Origin: Piscinibacter sp.
GTDB taxonomy: Bacteria; Pseudomonadota; Gammaproteobacteria; Burkholderiales; Burkholderiaceae_C
Direction of reading: 5' to 3'
NCBI GenBank assembly: GCA_016706565.1
Contig: JADJJI010000011.1
Span: 186,001-250,000, forward strand
DNA length: 64,000 nucleotides
Below the pieces are notes generated by a model. That model saw only the letters and a program-made list of their open reading frames with translations, was not told the DNA's origin and did not search any database. Made by a program: the position numbers and the translations under genes. Positions 46,478 through 55,244 of this stretch are shown one piece after another. Each line of letters opens with the position of its first letter. The first letter of the stretch is position 1.

Positions 46478-46730
46478 CGTAGCGGCCCTCCGTATCGGAC
46501 CTCCTTGGCAGGAGCAACGCGCCCAAGGGGAGTAACGGTTGCGGCCAATCGGCACAACCACCGTTCGTCAGCGCTTCGGCACTATCAGAGTTGATAGTCC
46601 GCGAGGATGCACTGAGCGGCAACATCCGCCTGTCCAACGCCATGAAGAACTGACCCCCTGGGGTCAGTTCTGGATGTCGCTTGACACCATTTAGTGCTGC
46701 GCCACGCTCAGGGTTCGGAGGGAAATCGCG
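46478..46730. other. Intergenic stretch with a perfect 11-bp palindrome
   Basis: No intact gene. GAACTGACCCC (46647-46657) and GGGGTCAGTTC (46660-46670) form a perfect hairpin with a 2-base loop. There is no T-run. The sequence resembles two insertion-sequence ends fused after excision, or an operator. One frame ending at 46652 (SELIVREDALSGNIRLSNAM) reads like the C-terminal tail of a lost protein; coding is not demonstrated. Confidence 0.4.
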
Positions 46731-47100
46731 ATGCGACGCAACAAGGGCTTTGGAAAGCGTCCCAGCGTCCGGGGGGCACACAGTCAACCGTCGGTGCCGG
46801 CTGCACCGCCACCGCGGCCCTTGGTCTGGGACGAAATTGTATGGGTGCAGGTAACGCGCGCTTCAGTGCGAGCGCATTCGTCAAGGCTATGCGCGCACCT
46901 TTCGATCTCCGAGGAAGAAGCCGTTTTGATATGTGTAAAGAGCCTCGACTTTGCTTCGTATGAAGAGTTCTTGGTTCGCGACCGCAAAGGTCGGGTGCTG
47001 TACTTTCTGATTCCGGACCGTTGGGTCAAAGACCTTCGGGCACTGGTTGGAACAGAGCGAGGCGACGCCCTGTCGAACCTAGTTCTCGAAGAATTGTTCT
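46731..47100 (+). pseudogene. Hypothetical gene destroyed by the poly-G run
   Basis: About 123 residues are readable from ATG 46731 until the G homopolymer. The N terminus is basic and proline-rich (RRNKGFGKRPSVRG); from residue 30 it looks like a folded domain (VWDEIVWVQVTRASVRAHS, FLVRDRKGRVLYFLIPDRW). No family recognised. The true 3' end is lost to the run at 47101, so this may be an intact gene in the organism and broken only in this assembly. Confidence 0.5.
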
Positions 47101-47423
<323 letters not shown>

Positions 47424-47586
47424 TGGACGTTGTTTAGAGAGGTCGGGAGGTAGCGGCGCGAGTTGACTGGCAGCTGTACGCGCTAGTGCCGCCGTTGAAC
47501 TCGTGGCCTCGAATGGTCAGGGACGACCCGATCCAGTCACCCGACCAGCATCAATAGCGGTCGGCCATTGCTGACCCGATCGGCCA

Positions 47587-48627
47587 CTAACGGATCTTGA
47601 CTTTGGGATCGCTATGCGGTCGTCCGTCCCTGTTCCCTGTGTCGCGATCAGCGGCGCTCGCCAGCCGCTTCGACAGCGCAGCGTGGCCGCTGACTAGGCC
47701 GATTCCCACAAGAACGAACGCGCTGCCGACGATGAAACTTCCCTCGAGGCGCTCCTGCAGCAGCCACGCTCCGAGCACCACGCCGAACAAGGGCGTGAGG
47801 AACGAGAACACGCCCAGCTGCGAGGCCAGGTAGCGCCGCAATAGCCAGCACCACGTCAGGAAGCTGGCGAACGACACGATCACGCTCTGGAACCCCAGGT
47901 GGGCCATGACCGCGTGGGACCACTCGATGTGCCATTGGCCCGTCAGCCACGCCACCGGCACTAACAGCACCAACGCGCCCAGCAGCTGGTAGCTCAGCGT
48001 CTCGGTCGGCGGCGCGGCGGCCAGCGTCGAGCAGCGGATGGTTACCGTCGTCGCGCCCCAGGCCACGCCCGCAAGTAGTGCCAGGGCATCGCCAAGCATC
48101 GCCCGTCCGCCCGCGCCAGAAGCGACGCTCGAAGGTTCACCGAGAAAGGCCGCTGCGATGCCGGCAAACGCCAAGCCAATGCCTGCCCACTGCACGAGCC
48201 CCAGCCGCTCTGACGGCAGCCGGGCGTGCAGGCCCAGCGCCGCGAAGATTGGCGCCGTGTACAGGAACACCACGACGTGCGATGCGTGCGTAAGCTGCAA
48301 CGCCTGCGACACCAGCACGTACTCCAGGCCGAACAGCGCCCCGGCCCACGCGCCCGGCTTCCATCGATGGCGGGCAAGCCCTTCGCCTCGTTGTTGCATC
48401 AGACCGATCAGCAACACGAGCGCCACCGCCGAACGGATCGCGACCATCAGCATCGGGCTGATCTGCGGCGCGATCGCCTTGAGCGAGATCTGCTGAAGGC
48501 TCCATGTCAGGCACAGCAGCGTCATCACGCCCACGGCCCGTGGGTCGACGGCAGTGGGGGAGCCAGGCCACACCGCCACCGGGGCAGTGGGGAGGGTCGG
48601 CAGCGATCCGGTTCCGAGTGTCGTCAT
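47587..48627 (-). CDS. EamA/DMT-superfamily transporter
   Basis: 346 residues with ten predicted hydrophobic helices in two EamA repeats (for example VGVMTLLCLTWSLQQISLKA, ALVLLIGLMQQ, SVIVSFASFLTWCWLLRRYL, VFSFLTPLFGVVLGAWLLQE). The family exports amino acids or other metabolites; the substrate is unknown. The ATG at 48627 was preferred to an earlier in-frame codon because translation upstream is not membrane-like. It diverges from the LysR gene at 48706, its likely regulator. The C-terminal tail is charged. Confidence 0.9.
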   Translation of the reverse strand: MTTLGTGSLPTLPTAPVAVWPGSPTAVDPRAVGVMTLLCLTWSLQQISLKAIAPQISPMLMVAIRSAVALVLLIGLMQQRGEGLARHRWKPGAWAGALFGLEYVLVSQALQLTHASHVVVFLYTAPIFAALGLHARLPSERLGLVQWAGIGLAFAGIAAAFLGEPSSVASGAGGRAMLGDALALLAGVAWGATTVTIRCSTLAAAPPTETLSYQLLGALVLLVPVAWLTGQWHIEWSHAVMAHLGFQSVIVSFASFLTWCWLLRRYLASQLGVFSFLTPLFGVVLGAWLLQERLEGSFIVGSAFVLVGIGLVSGHAALSKRLASAADRDTGNRDGRPHSDPKVKIR

Positions 48628-48705
48628 GTTGACTCGCACTGTGCCGACAACAGAACCTTCTAACGAGCGGATAATTCGAAGAGTTGCCATCTACTTATCG
48701 AATAC

Positions 48706-49566
48706 ATGCGCGACTTTCAGATCGACTGGCTGAAGTGCTTCGTGGCGGCGGTGGATGCCGGCTCGTTGTCGGCCGCCGCTCCGGAGGTGCATCGTTCGCA
48801 ATCGGCTGTCAGCATGCAGCTGCAAAAGCTCGAGGCGGCCGCGGGTTGCCGGCTGCTCATCCGCGGCCCACGCCTGTTGCAGCTCACGCCGCAGGGCCAG
48901 GTCCTGCTCGGCTACGCGCGCCGCCTGCTCGACATGCAGGTTGAGGCGCAGGCCGCGCTGTCCGAAGAGGGCGTCTCGGGTGTAGTGCGTCTTGGCGTGC
49001 CGGACGACTACGCGAGCCGCTACCTGACTCCCGTGCTTAAGCGCTTCGCGCCTCGTCACGGCGGCGTCGAGATCCAACTCGACTGTGAGCAGTCGACCTC
49101 GCTCATTCCACGGGTGGCGCGGGGTGACCTTGACTTGGCGCTGGTGTCACGTGACCACGCCCGCCGCGGCACGCTCCTTTTCCATGAGCCGATGGTCTGG
49201 GTGGGCTCCAGCCAGTTTGACACCTGGCGACGCGACCCGCTTCCGATCGCCGTCTACGAACAGGCCAGCCTGGGTCGACGCAGCGCGATCAACTCCCTCG
49301 CCGTGCAAGGGCGTCCGCACAAGGTGGTCTACAACAGCTCTAGCCTGGCGGGGCAGATCGCCGCGGTTGAAAGCGGGTTGGCCGTGGCCGCCCTGACCCA
49401 ATGCAGCGTGCCCGATCACCTCCAGATGCTGGGACCAGAGCACGGCCTGGGCCCGCTGGAGCCGATGCAGGTGGCCGCCTACCGGAGCCGGGCGTCGCAA
49501 GGATCGAGAGCCGTCGACAGCCTTCACCGGATGCTCGTCCAGACATTGCGCCACGCAGCGACTTGA
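48706..49566 (+). CDS. LysR-family transcriptional regulator, divergent from the EamA gene
   Basis: 286 residues. N-terminal winged HTH: DWLKCFVAAVDAGSLSAAAP and QSAVSMQLQKLEAAAGCRLL (about residues 7-50). The periplasmic-binding-like effector domain begins near residue 90 (VVRLGVPDDYASRYLTPVLK). It probably controls the divergent exporter, from which it is separated by 78 bp. Confidence 0.93.
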   Translation: MRDFQIDWLKCFVAAVDAGSLSAAAPEVHRSQSAVSMQLQKLEAAAGCRLLIRGPRLLQLTPQGQVLLGYARRLLDMQVEAQAALSEEGVSGVVRLGVPDDYASRYLTPVLKRFAPRHGGVEIQLDCEQSTSLIPRVARGDLDLALVSRDHARRGTLLFHEPMVWVGSSQFDTWRRDPLPIAVYEQASLGRRSAINSLAVQGRPHKVVYNSSSLAGQIAAVESGLAVAALTQCSVPDHLQMLGPEHGLGPLEPMQVAAYRSRASQGSRAVDSLHRMLVQTLRHAAT

Positions 49567-49877
49567 CTAGCTTGGCCTGCCCCGAGCGGTCAACTACATC
49601 CGCACGCGAAGCCTACCCTCCAGGCACACAAGAAGCAGAGATTCGAGATGACTTGGCCGGACGGATACCGCAAACCAGCGGCGACAGGGAACTTCCCTCT
49701 CGCGCTGGCGACCTCGACAAGACGCCCGTCGTCTTCGACGTGACGCATTCTCGGAAGCGTCTCTAATGCGCGCTTCCCTTAGGCTGCTTCATTGAGCAGC
49801 GACGTCTTGACAACCCGCGCGCCGCGATTCGAGCTTTGCTCCTTGCGCCAGGAGCCTGGCGCCAAGTCCTGCACCAC
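49567..49877. other. Intergenic region between convergent LysR genes
   Basis: No coding region, RNA gene or clear terminator is seen; open frames here are short and without family features. It separates the exporter/LysR pair from the Ndm-type cluster. Confidence 0.6.
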
Positions 49878-50816
49878 TCACCTCGGCGCAATGGCCACGT
49901 ATGTGTTGAGCGCTTCAAGGTCCGTCATGCATTCGGACAGGAGGGCAATGAAGGCCTGCAGCTTCTTTGCCGCATACCTTTGCCGCTGATACGCGCAGAA
50001 GATTCTTCTGCGCTCGGGCTTCCACTCGGGAAGAACCGGAACAAGGCTCCCAAGCCGGACTTCAGGGCCTGCGAAAAAGTCCGGAAGCAGCGCGATGCCA
50101 AGCCCATCGACACAGAAGGTCTTCATGACCCAGTAGTCATTGGTCCCGACCGTTGATCGTGTCACGTAGGGATGGGAAGTCTTGTCAGTGTGAAGAACTG
50201 GAGTCTTCGCAAACTCTGGCATGCGCAAGGTGATCGACACATGCGTCGTCAAGTCTTTTGGGGTCGACGGTGTACCGTTGGCGCGCAGATATTTCGGACT
50301 TGCATACAGGCCATAGGTCAATCGACCAACCAGCTTGGCGACGACATCGGGAAGGTCTGGCGCCTCTGCGCAGATGTAGCAGTCGACATCCTCCATGCGC
50401 GGTGAGTCTTCGCGGCCTGCAGCGTCCAGCTCACAGCGAATGTTCGGGTACTTCTCGAGAAACAGTCTCGCGACATGGCAGACAAACGTCGTGGTGAAGT
50501 GATTGTCTGCGAGTACCCGTAGCCTGCCCTTGCCACCCGTCGACATCTCCTGAACTTCGTGGCGAGCTGTCTCCCATCGTCCGGAGACGTCCGCGAGCAG
50601 CGCCTCACAGTGCGCGTGAAAGGCTCTGCCCGCATCCGTCGGCGTGACTTTGCGCGACGACCGGCTGAGCAGTTGCACGCCGAGATCTTCCTCGAGCCTG
50701 CGCAAGAGGCGACTGAGTGTCGCCTTCGACATGCCAGTTTGAGTCTCTGCTCTGGTGAGGCTCCCGGCTCTCATGATCAAAGCGAACGCCTCGACGAGCT
50801 TGAGTTCCATATCCAT
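49878..50816 (-). CDS. LysR-family regulator, likely controller of the N-demethylation cluster
   Basis: 312 residues from ATG 50816 (ATG 50810 also possible); an upstream in-frame extension lacks family features. HTH: LKLVEAFALIMRAGSLTRAE and MSKATLSRLLRRLEEDLGVQ. The effector domain begins near residue 92 (KGRLRVLADNHFTTTFVCHV) and belongs to the LTTR substrate-binding fold. It diverges from the BMP-ndm operon; the motif at 50821-50862 lies directly next to its start, the usual site for LTTR autoregulation and activation. The effector is probably a methylxanthine or product, which is inference. Confidence 0.9.
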   Translation of the reverse strand: MDMELKLVEAFALIMRAGSLTRAETQTGMSKATLSRLLRRLEEDLGVQLLSRSSRKVTPTDAGRAFHAHCEALLADVSGRWETARHEVQEMSTGGKGRLRVLADNHFTTTFVCHVARLFLEKYPNIRCELDAAGREDSPRMEDVDCYICAEAPDLPDVVAKLVGRLTYGLYASPKYLRANGTPSTPKDLTTHVSITLRMPEFAKTPVLHTDKTSHPYVTRSTVGTNDYWVMKTFCVDGLGIALLPDFFAGPEVRLGSLVPVLPEWKPERRRIFCAYQRQRYAAKKLQAFIALLSECMTDLEALNTYVAIAPR

Positions 50817-50820
50817 GAGT

Positions 50821-50862
50821 GTCTCCGCACGCACTGTTCCAAACCTGAAACGCTGCGTCTCG
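50821..50862. promoter_or_regulatory. Candidate LysR operator, site 1
   Basis: GTCTCCGCAC begins the site, followed by the core TTCCAAACCTGAAACGCTGC and GTCTCG. The same arrangement (GTCTCCGCAC, TTTCAAGCATGAAACG, GTCTCG) occurs at 59656-59698. The dyad TTCC..A..TGAA fits the T-N11-A-like half sites of LysR regulators. It lies in the divergent gap between the regulator and the BMP operon. Confidence 0.6.
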
Positions 50863-50973
50863 GAGTCTATCTTTCGCTCGCCTGACACGCCCGATAAATT
50901 TTTGTCAAGCGGATGACTCGGGTCTGCATGACGCAGAGCAACAGACGTCGACGCGTTAACGAAGGAGACGAAG

Positions 50974-52044
50974 GTGAACCAATTCTTGCGGCGCTCGGCC
51001 GCCTGTCTGCTGATCATCACCGCGCCGGCAATCTGCTCGGCCCAGGCACCTGCGAAGGTGGGCTTCATTTACTTCGGTCCGGTCGGAGACGTTGGCTGGA
51101 CATACCAGCACGACCTGGGACGCAAGGAACTCGAGAAGAACCTGGGCAGCAAGATCGTCGTTCGCACGGTTCCCAACACGCTCGAGGGTGCAGATGGCGA
51201 CCGCGTCGCGCGCGAGTTGAGTGCCGACGGCACGAAGATGATCTTCGCTGTCGGATTCGGCTACATGAAGGCTGTCCTCCAGATCGCGTCTGAGAACCCC
51301 GACAAGTGCTACGCAACCTCGTCGGCGTACATGACCGGGCCCAACGCCAGCGGATACAACGCCAAGTGGCACGAGGGCGGATACCTCGCAGGTATCGTGG
51401 CCGGAAAGACCACCAAGTCGAACAGCATCGGCTTCGTCGGAGCCCATCCCGTACCCGATGTGATGTGGTACCTGAACGGATTCGTGCAGGGCGCGCGTTC
51501 GGTGAATCCGAAGGCCAACGTGCGCGCTGTCTTCGTGGGCTCCTGGTCCGATCCGCCGAAGGAGACCGAGGCCGCTAACGCGCTCCTGAACCAAGGCGTG
51601 GACGTGATGACGCACTACACGAACTCGCCTGCCGTCGTGACGGCCGCCGACGGTCGCGGAGTTGCGAGCATCTCCTTCCACTCGGACATGCGCAAGTACG
51701 CGCCCAAGCACTACCTAACCGGAGTGACGCACCACTGGGGCGACTTCTATACCAAGATGACCACCGACGCACTGGCCGGCAACTGCAAGGGCGCTCTCTA
51801 CTTTGGCGGGATCAAAGAGGGCAACGTCAAGCTCGCCCCGTTTGGGCCTCAAGTGCCAAAGGACGTCGCCGACCTGGTTGCGACCAAAACCAAGGAAATC
51901 GCCGACGGCAGGCTGAACGTCTTTGCGGGTCCCATCAAAGATAACAAGGGCGTCGTTCGGGTTGCTGCCGGCAGCGTGCTGCCTCCGTCGGACCTCGGCA
52001 AGATGGACTGGTTCGCCGAGGGCATCTCGGTCGGTCAGCGATGA
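50974..52044 (+). CDS. BMP-family (PnrA-type) periplasmic binding protein
   Basis: 356 residues. Signal peptide (RSAACLLIITAPAICSAQ), then the BMP opening KVGFIYFGPVGDVGWTYQHD, the conserved GFGY, ATSSAYMTG, HEGGYLAGIVAG and FVGAHPVPDVMWYLNG segments. Characterised members bind purine nucleosides or thiamine for ABC importers, which suits a methylxanthine uptake system. GTG 50974 has AGGAGA upstream. No ABC permease or ATPase is in the window; they may lie to the right. First gene of the operon; its stop overlaps the next start by 4 bp. Confidence 0.92.
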   Translation: MNQFLRRSAACLLIITAPAICSAQAPAKVGFIYFGPVGDVGWTYQHDLGRKELEKNLGSKIVVRTVPNTLEGADGDRVARELSADGTKMIFAVGFGYMKAVLQIASENPDKCYATSSAYMTGPNASGYNAKWHEGGYLAGIVAGKTTKSNSIGFVGAHPVPDVMWYLNGFVQGARSVNPKANVRAVFVGSWSDPPKETEAANALLNQGVDVMTHYTNSPAVVTAADGRGVASISFHSDMRKYAPKHYLTGVTHHWGDFYTKMTTDALAGNCKGALYFGGIKEGNVKLAPFGPQVPKDVADLVATKTKEIADGRLNVFAGPIKDNKGVVRVAAGSVLPPSDLGKMDWFAEGISVGQR

Positions 52045-52724
52045 ACACGGCAACTGTCCGCACGCCGGAGTGGCATCCGGTCGCACCGTCCCATCATCTG
52101 CGCGCAGGCGACAACATCGTCGCCGGCTTCGCAAAGGGGGAGGAACTCGCCCTTTGGCGATCGAAGGACGGGGGGGTCCAGGCATGGGAGAACCGTTGCC
52201 CCCACCGAGGCTTGAGGCTGACCATGGGGCGCGTCCTCAATGGCAACCTCTCTTGCGCCTACCACGGCTGGGAGTACGCGCCGGACGGTCGCTGCGCGGC
52301 GATTCCCGCGAATCCGTCGCTGCCTCTGCCAAAGAACGTTCGAGTTCGGGCGTTCGCCGTGGAGGAGCGGAGCGGCATGGTGTGGGTTAGCACCGACGCG
52401 GTCGAAGCTTCCGGCTCAACGCCGAGGCCGACAGGGTCGGAAGCCTACTTCTGCCGATCCTTGGGAGTTCGACTCGACGCATCCGTTCTCAAAGACCGGC
52501 TGGCTCAAGTCGGGTTCGAGCGCCAGGGACTGTGGGCCTGGTCCGGCGCACTCGCCGGGCAGCAGGTCGCGCTGCTCATCAACGAGGCAGGGCATGAACT
52601 CACGCTGGTGCATGCATGGTTGAACGAGCGCCTGGACGTTCGGCAGTTGCGCGCGGTGCAGGCGGCGCTACGTCTGCTGCGTCGAGACCTCGAGGCAGGC
52701 GGGCAGAACAGGAGACAAGCATGA
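52041..52724 (+). CDS. Free-standing Rieske [2Fe-2S] protein, equivalent of the N-terminal half of NdmD
   Basis: 227 residues. The Rieske ligands are complete: C53-P-H55 in ENRCPHRGLRL and C72-x2-H75 in LSCAYHGWEYA. After the Rieske domain (about 1-115) there is a ~105-residue tail (LGVRLDASVLKDRLAQVGFE, LTLVHAWLNERLDVRQLRAV) that matches, by recall of the family, the linker found in NdmD between its Rieske domain and its flavin reductase domain. NdmD is known to provide the Rieske centre for the Rieske-less NdmC. Here that half is its own gene, directly before ndmC-like (4-bp overlap). Confidence 0.85.
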   Translation: MNTATVRTPEWHPVAPSHHLRAGDNIVAGFAKGEELALWRSKDGGVQAWENRCPHRGLRLTMGRVLNGNLSCAYHGWEYAPDGRCAAIPANPSLPLPKNVRVRAFAVEERSGMVWVSTDAVEASGSTPRPTGSEAYFCRSLGVRLDASVLKDRLAQVGFERQGLWAWSGALAGQQVALLINEAGHELTLVHAWLNERLDVRQLRAVQAALRLLRRDLEAGGQNRRQA

Positions 52725-53581
52725 CGTTCCAATGTGATGACCGCACAGTCTTGGACGACTGGCTGACTGTAGGGCCGAGCACGCGATTGACCGGCCGTAG
52801 TTCGACCAACCCCTATCGCACCAAGCTCCTCTCCAGCGACGTCGATGTTTGGCGTGACGGCCAAGGCAAGGTGGTAGCTCGCTGCGGCGACTCCACGCTG
52901 ATGGTCCAGGATGCCTACGGCTACCTGTGGATCTGCCCGAGCGGCAAGCCCACCAAGACGATCTTCTCCTTTCCGGAGTACGCGGAGCCCGGACGGCGCA
53001 TCGTCGACTGCGACGGAATCGGCGTAGCGGTTTCGGGCCTGCGCATGGTGGAGAACTTTCTCGACATGGGGCACTTCCCCTACGTGCACGCGCACTACCT
53101 GGGTGAAGTGCCGCAGACCGAGGTGGCGGCCTACGAGGTGAACGTCGACGAAAGCGCCGGCGAGATCTGGGCCACCAACTGCCGCTTCTATCAACCCAAG
53201 ACCTCGAAGTCCGCAACGACGGGCCTCGACGTTCAGTATCGCTACCGCGTGATGCAGCCGATGAGTGCGATTCTCTACAAGACCGCATTCCCTCGCCCAG
53301 GAGAGATGGATGCCATCGGACTCTTCGTGCAGCCGCACGACGAGGAGTCCATCACTGCGTATTGCCTGCTGGCCTACTACGACGACACGACCACGGAGAC
53401 CGACCTGCTGTCCTTTCAGCACACGATCTTCGGGCAGGACAAGCCGATTCTCGAAAACCAACGACCGAAGCGCATGCCGCTACAGCCGGGCAGCGAGGTC
53501 CCCACGCGCTGTGACGCCATGTCCGTGGCCTACCGCCGCTGGTTGAAAGCACGCGGCACCAGCTACGGTGCCGTACGGTGA
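52721..53581 (+). CDS. ndmC: NdmC-like N-demethylase catalytic subunit without Rieske ligands
   Basis: 286 residues. Mononuclear iron site N112, D115-x2-H118-x4-H123 in ENFLDMGHFPYVHAHYLG. The N terminus keeps the shape of a Rieske fold (LLSSDVDVWRDGQGKVVARC then YGYLWICPSGKP) but lacks both C-x-H and C-x2-H, the known peculiarity of NdmC. NdmC removes the N7-methyl of 7-methylxanthine when complexed with NdmD and NdmE. The end (RCDAMSVAYRRWLKARGTSY) is family typical. The substrate call is by homology recall and context; another N- or O-methylated compound cannot be excluded. Confidence 0.82.
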   Translation: MTFQCDDRTVLDDWLTVGPSTRLTGRSSTNPYRTKLLSSDVDVWRDGQGKVVARCGDSTLMVQDAYGYLWICPSGKPTKTIFSFPEYAEPGRRIVDCDGIGVAVSGLRMVENFLDMGHFPYVHAHYLGEVPQTEVAAYEVNVDESAGEIWATNCRFYQPKTSKSATTGLDVQYRYRVMQPMSAILYKTAFPRPGEMDAIGLFVQPHDEESITAYCLLAYYDDTTTETDLLSFQHTIFGQDKPILENQRPKRMPLQPGSEVPTRCDAMSVAYRRWLKARGTSYGAVR

Positions 53582-53587
53582 AACGTC

Positions 53588-54562
53588 ATGAGCACGAAGA
53601 GAACGTTTGTCGTCAGACGCCGGTGGATGACCACCGAGGACGTCGTCGGCATTGAATTGGCTCCCGCCGACTCTTTGCCACTTCCCGCCTTCGACCCCGG
53701 CGCCCACGTCGAGTTCTTCATCGATCGGGCAGGGCAACCCCCGCTCGTGCGGCAATACTCGCTCTGCAACGGCCCCGGCGAGACGGACGCTTTCGTGTTT
53801 GGCATCAAACGCGAGCCGCAATCGCGTGGAGGGTCTCACTGGATTCACTCGCTCTCGGAGGGCGACCAGGTAAGCCTGGGTGCGGTCAGGAATCTGTTCC
53901 CGATCAACCGCGATGCGGGCTCACATTTGCTTCTCGCGGGCGGGATCGGCATCACGCCGGTCCTCGCGATGGCGCAGAAGCTCACCTCCGTGGGCGCCGA
54001 CTACCAGTTGCACTACTTCGTCCGCGCTGTGGACCATGTCGCGTTCAGGGATCGCCTCAAAGAAAGCGAAGCGGCCGGGCGGCTGCATGTCCACGCGGGA
54101 CTCGACGCGGCAAGGGTCAGGGCCGTACTGGGCGAAGCGCTCGCGCGGCCACGCCAAGACGCGCACGCCTACTGCTGCGGTCCCGGTGTGTTCATGGACA
54201 CCGTCGCCGAGGTTGCCGCGGCCGAATGGCCTTCAGAGAGGGTTCACTTCGAACGCTTCCAGGCACCCGCGGCTCAGAGCGCGCAGGCCTCAGATGCGGC
54301 CTTTGACGTCGTCCTTCAGAAGTCCGGACGCCGATGCCATGTGGAGGCTGGTCAGAGCATCGTTCAGGCGCTTGCAGCGGTTGGCTGCGATGTGATGACC
54401 TCATGCGAGCAGGGCGTCTGCGGGACCTGCCTGACAGACGTCTTGGAAGGAACCCCCGACCACCGCGATGCCTATCTGAGCAAGGCCGAGAGGGAGGGCG
54501 GACGGCTGATTCTCCCGTGCGTGTCCCGCTCGAATTCGGCCACCCTCGTTCTCGACATTTGA
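53588..54562 (+). CDS. ndmD: Flavin/[2Fe-2S] oxygenase reductase, equivalent of the C-terminal half of NdmD
   Basis: 324 residues. The flavin-binding motif RQYSLCNGPGE lies at about 55-65, the NAD-binding motif LLAGGIGITPVLAMAQ at about 115-130, and a plant-type [2Fe-2S] domain has C273-x4-C278-x2-C281...C311 (SCEQGVCGTC, LPCVSR). Canonical NdmD is about 590 residues with an N-terminal Rieske domain; this protein has only the reductase half, and the Rieske half is the separate gene at 52041. It should feed electrons from NADH to the oxygenases of the cluster. Confidence 0.85.
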   Translation: MSTKRTFVVRRRWMTTEDVVGIELAPADSLPLPAFDPGAHVEFFIDRAGQPPLVRQYSLCNGPGETDAFVFGIKREPQSRGGSHWIHSLSEGDQVSLGAVRNLFPINRDAGSHLLLAGGIGITPVLAMAQKLTSVGADYQLHYFVRAVDHVAFRDRLKESEAAGRLHVHAGLDAARVRAVLGEALARPRQDAHAYCCGPGVFMDTVAEVAAAEWPSERVHFERFQAPAAQSAQASDAAFDVVLQKSGRRCHVEAGQSIVQALAAVGCDVMTSCEQGVCGTCLTDVLEGTPDHRDAYLSKAEREGGRLILPCVSRSNSATLVLDI

Positions 54563-54581
54563 CGAAAACAGCGAGCAAGCG

Positions 54582-55223
54582 ATGCGACTCTACGACTACG
54601 AACTCTCAGGCAACTGCTACAAAGTCCGCTTCCTTCTGCATGCTCTGGGAATTGCCTACGAGCGCCACTCGATCAACTTCTTCCCCGGTCGAGAGCACAA
54701 GAGCGACCAGTTCCTGAGCGAAGTGAATCCGCTGGGCCAGATCCCCGTCCTGGAGGACGACGGCCTTCTCCTGCGTGATGCGCAGGCCATCCTTGTCTAC
54801 CTGGCATCGCGCTACGACAAGGCCAAGGCCTGGTACCCGGATGACGCATGCCTTCGCGGCGAGATCCAAGTCTGGCTCGCAACGGCCGACGAGATCACTC
54901 GCACTGCTTCGGCAGCCCGCCTCCACGATGCCCTGGGCTACACGCAGTTCGACATCGAGGCGTGCCGTGCCGGTGCGCACGAAGTATTCCGTGTGATCGA
55001 CGATCACCTGTCTGTGCGCCAGGCCGAGGGTGCGCAATGGCTGGTTGGAGATCGCCCGACGGTTGCGGACATCGCTTGCTTCCCCTACATCGCACTGGCG
55101 GGTGAAGGAGGCATCTCAATCGATGGATATCCGGCGTTGAGGCAGTGGCTGTGGCACTTCCGCAGCCAGCCGCGCTTCATCGGCATGGCCGGAATCATGG
55201 CTCTCGACCTCACCCACCACTGA
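54582..55223 (+). CDS. ndmE: Glutathione S-transferase homologue, NdmE-like
   Basis: 213 residues. N-terminal thioredoxin fold YELSGNCYKVRFLLHALGI with the cis-Pro segment NPLGQIPVLEDDG and the glutathione-binding RDAQAILVYL. The helical C-terminal domain contains WLVGDRPTVADIACFPYIAL. In the caffeine pathway NdmE is a GST-like subunit that is structural in the NdmCDE complex. Its place between the reductase and the ndmB-like gene matches that role. Confidence 0.85.
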   Translation: MRLYDYELSGNCYKVRFLLHALGIAYERHSINFFPGREHKSDQFLSEVNPLGQIPVLEDDGLLLRDAQAILVYLASRYDKAKAWYPDDACLRGEIQVWLATADEITRTASAARLHDALGYTQFDIEACRAGAHEVFRVIDDHLSVRQAEGAQWLVGDRPTVADIACFPYIALAGEGGISIDGYPALRQWLWHFRSQPRFIGMAGIMALDLTHH

Positions 55224-55244
55224 CAAAACAACGCGAGGAAGACA

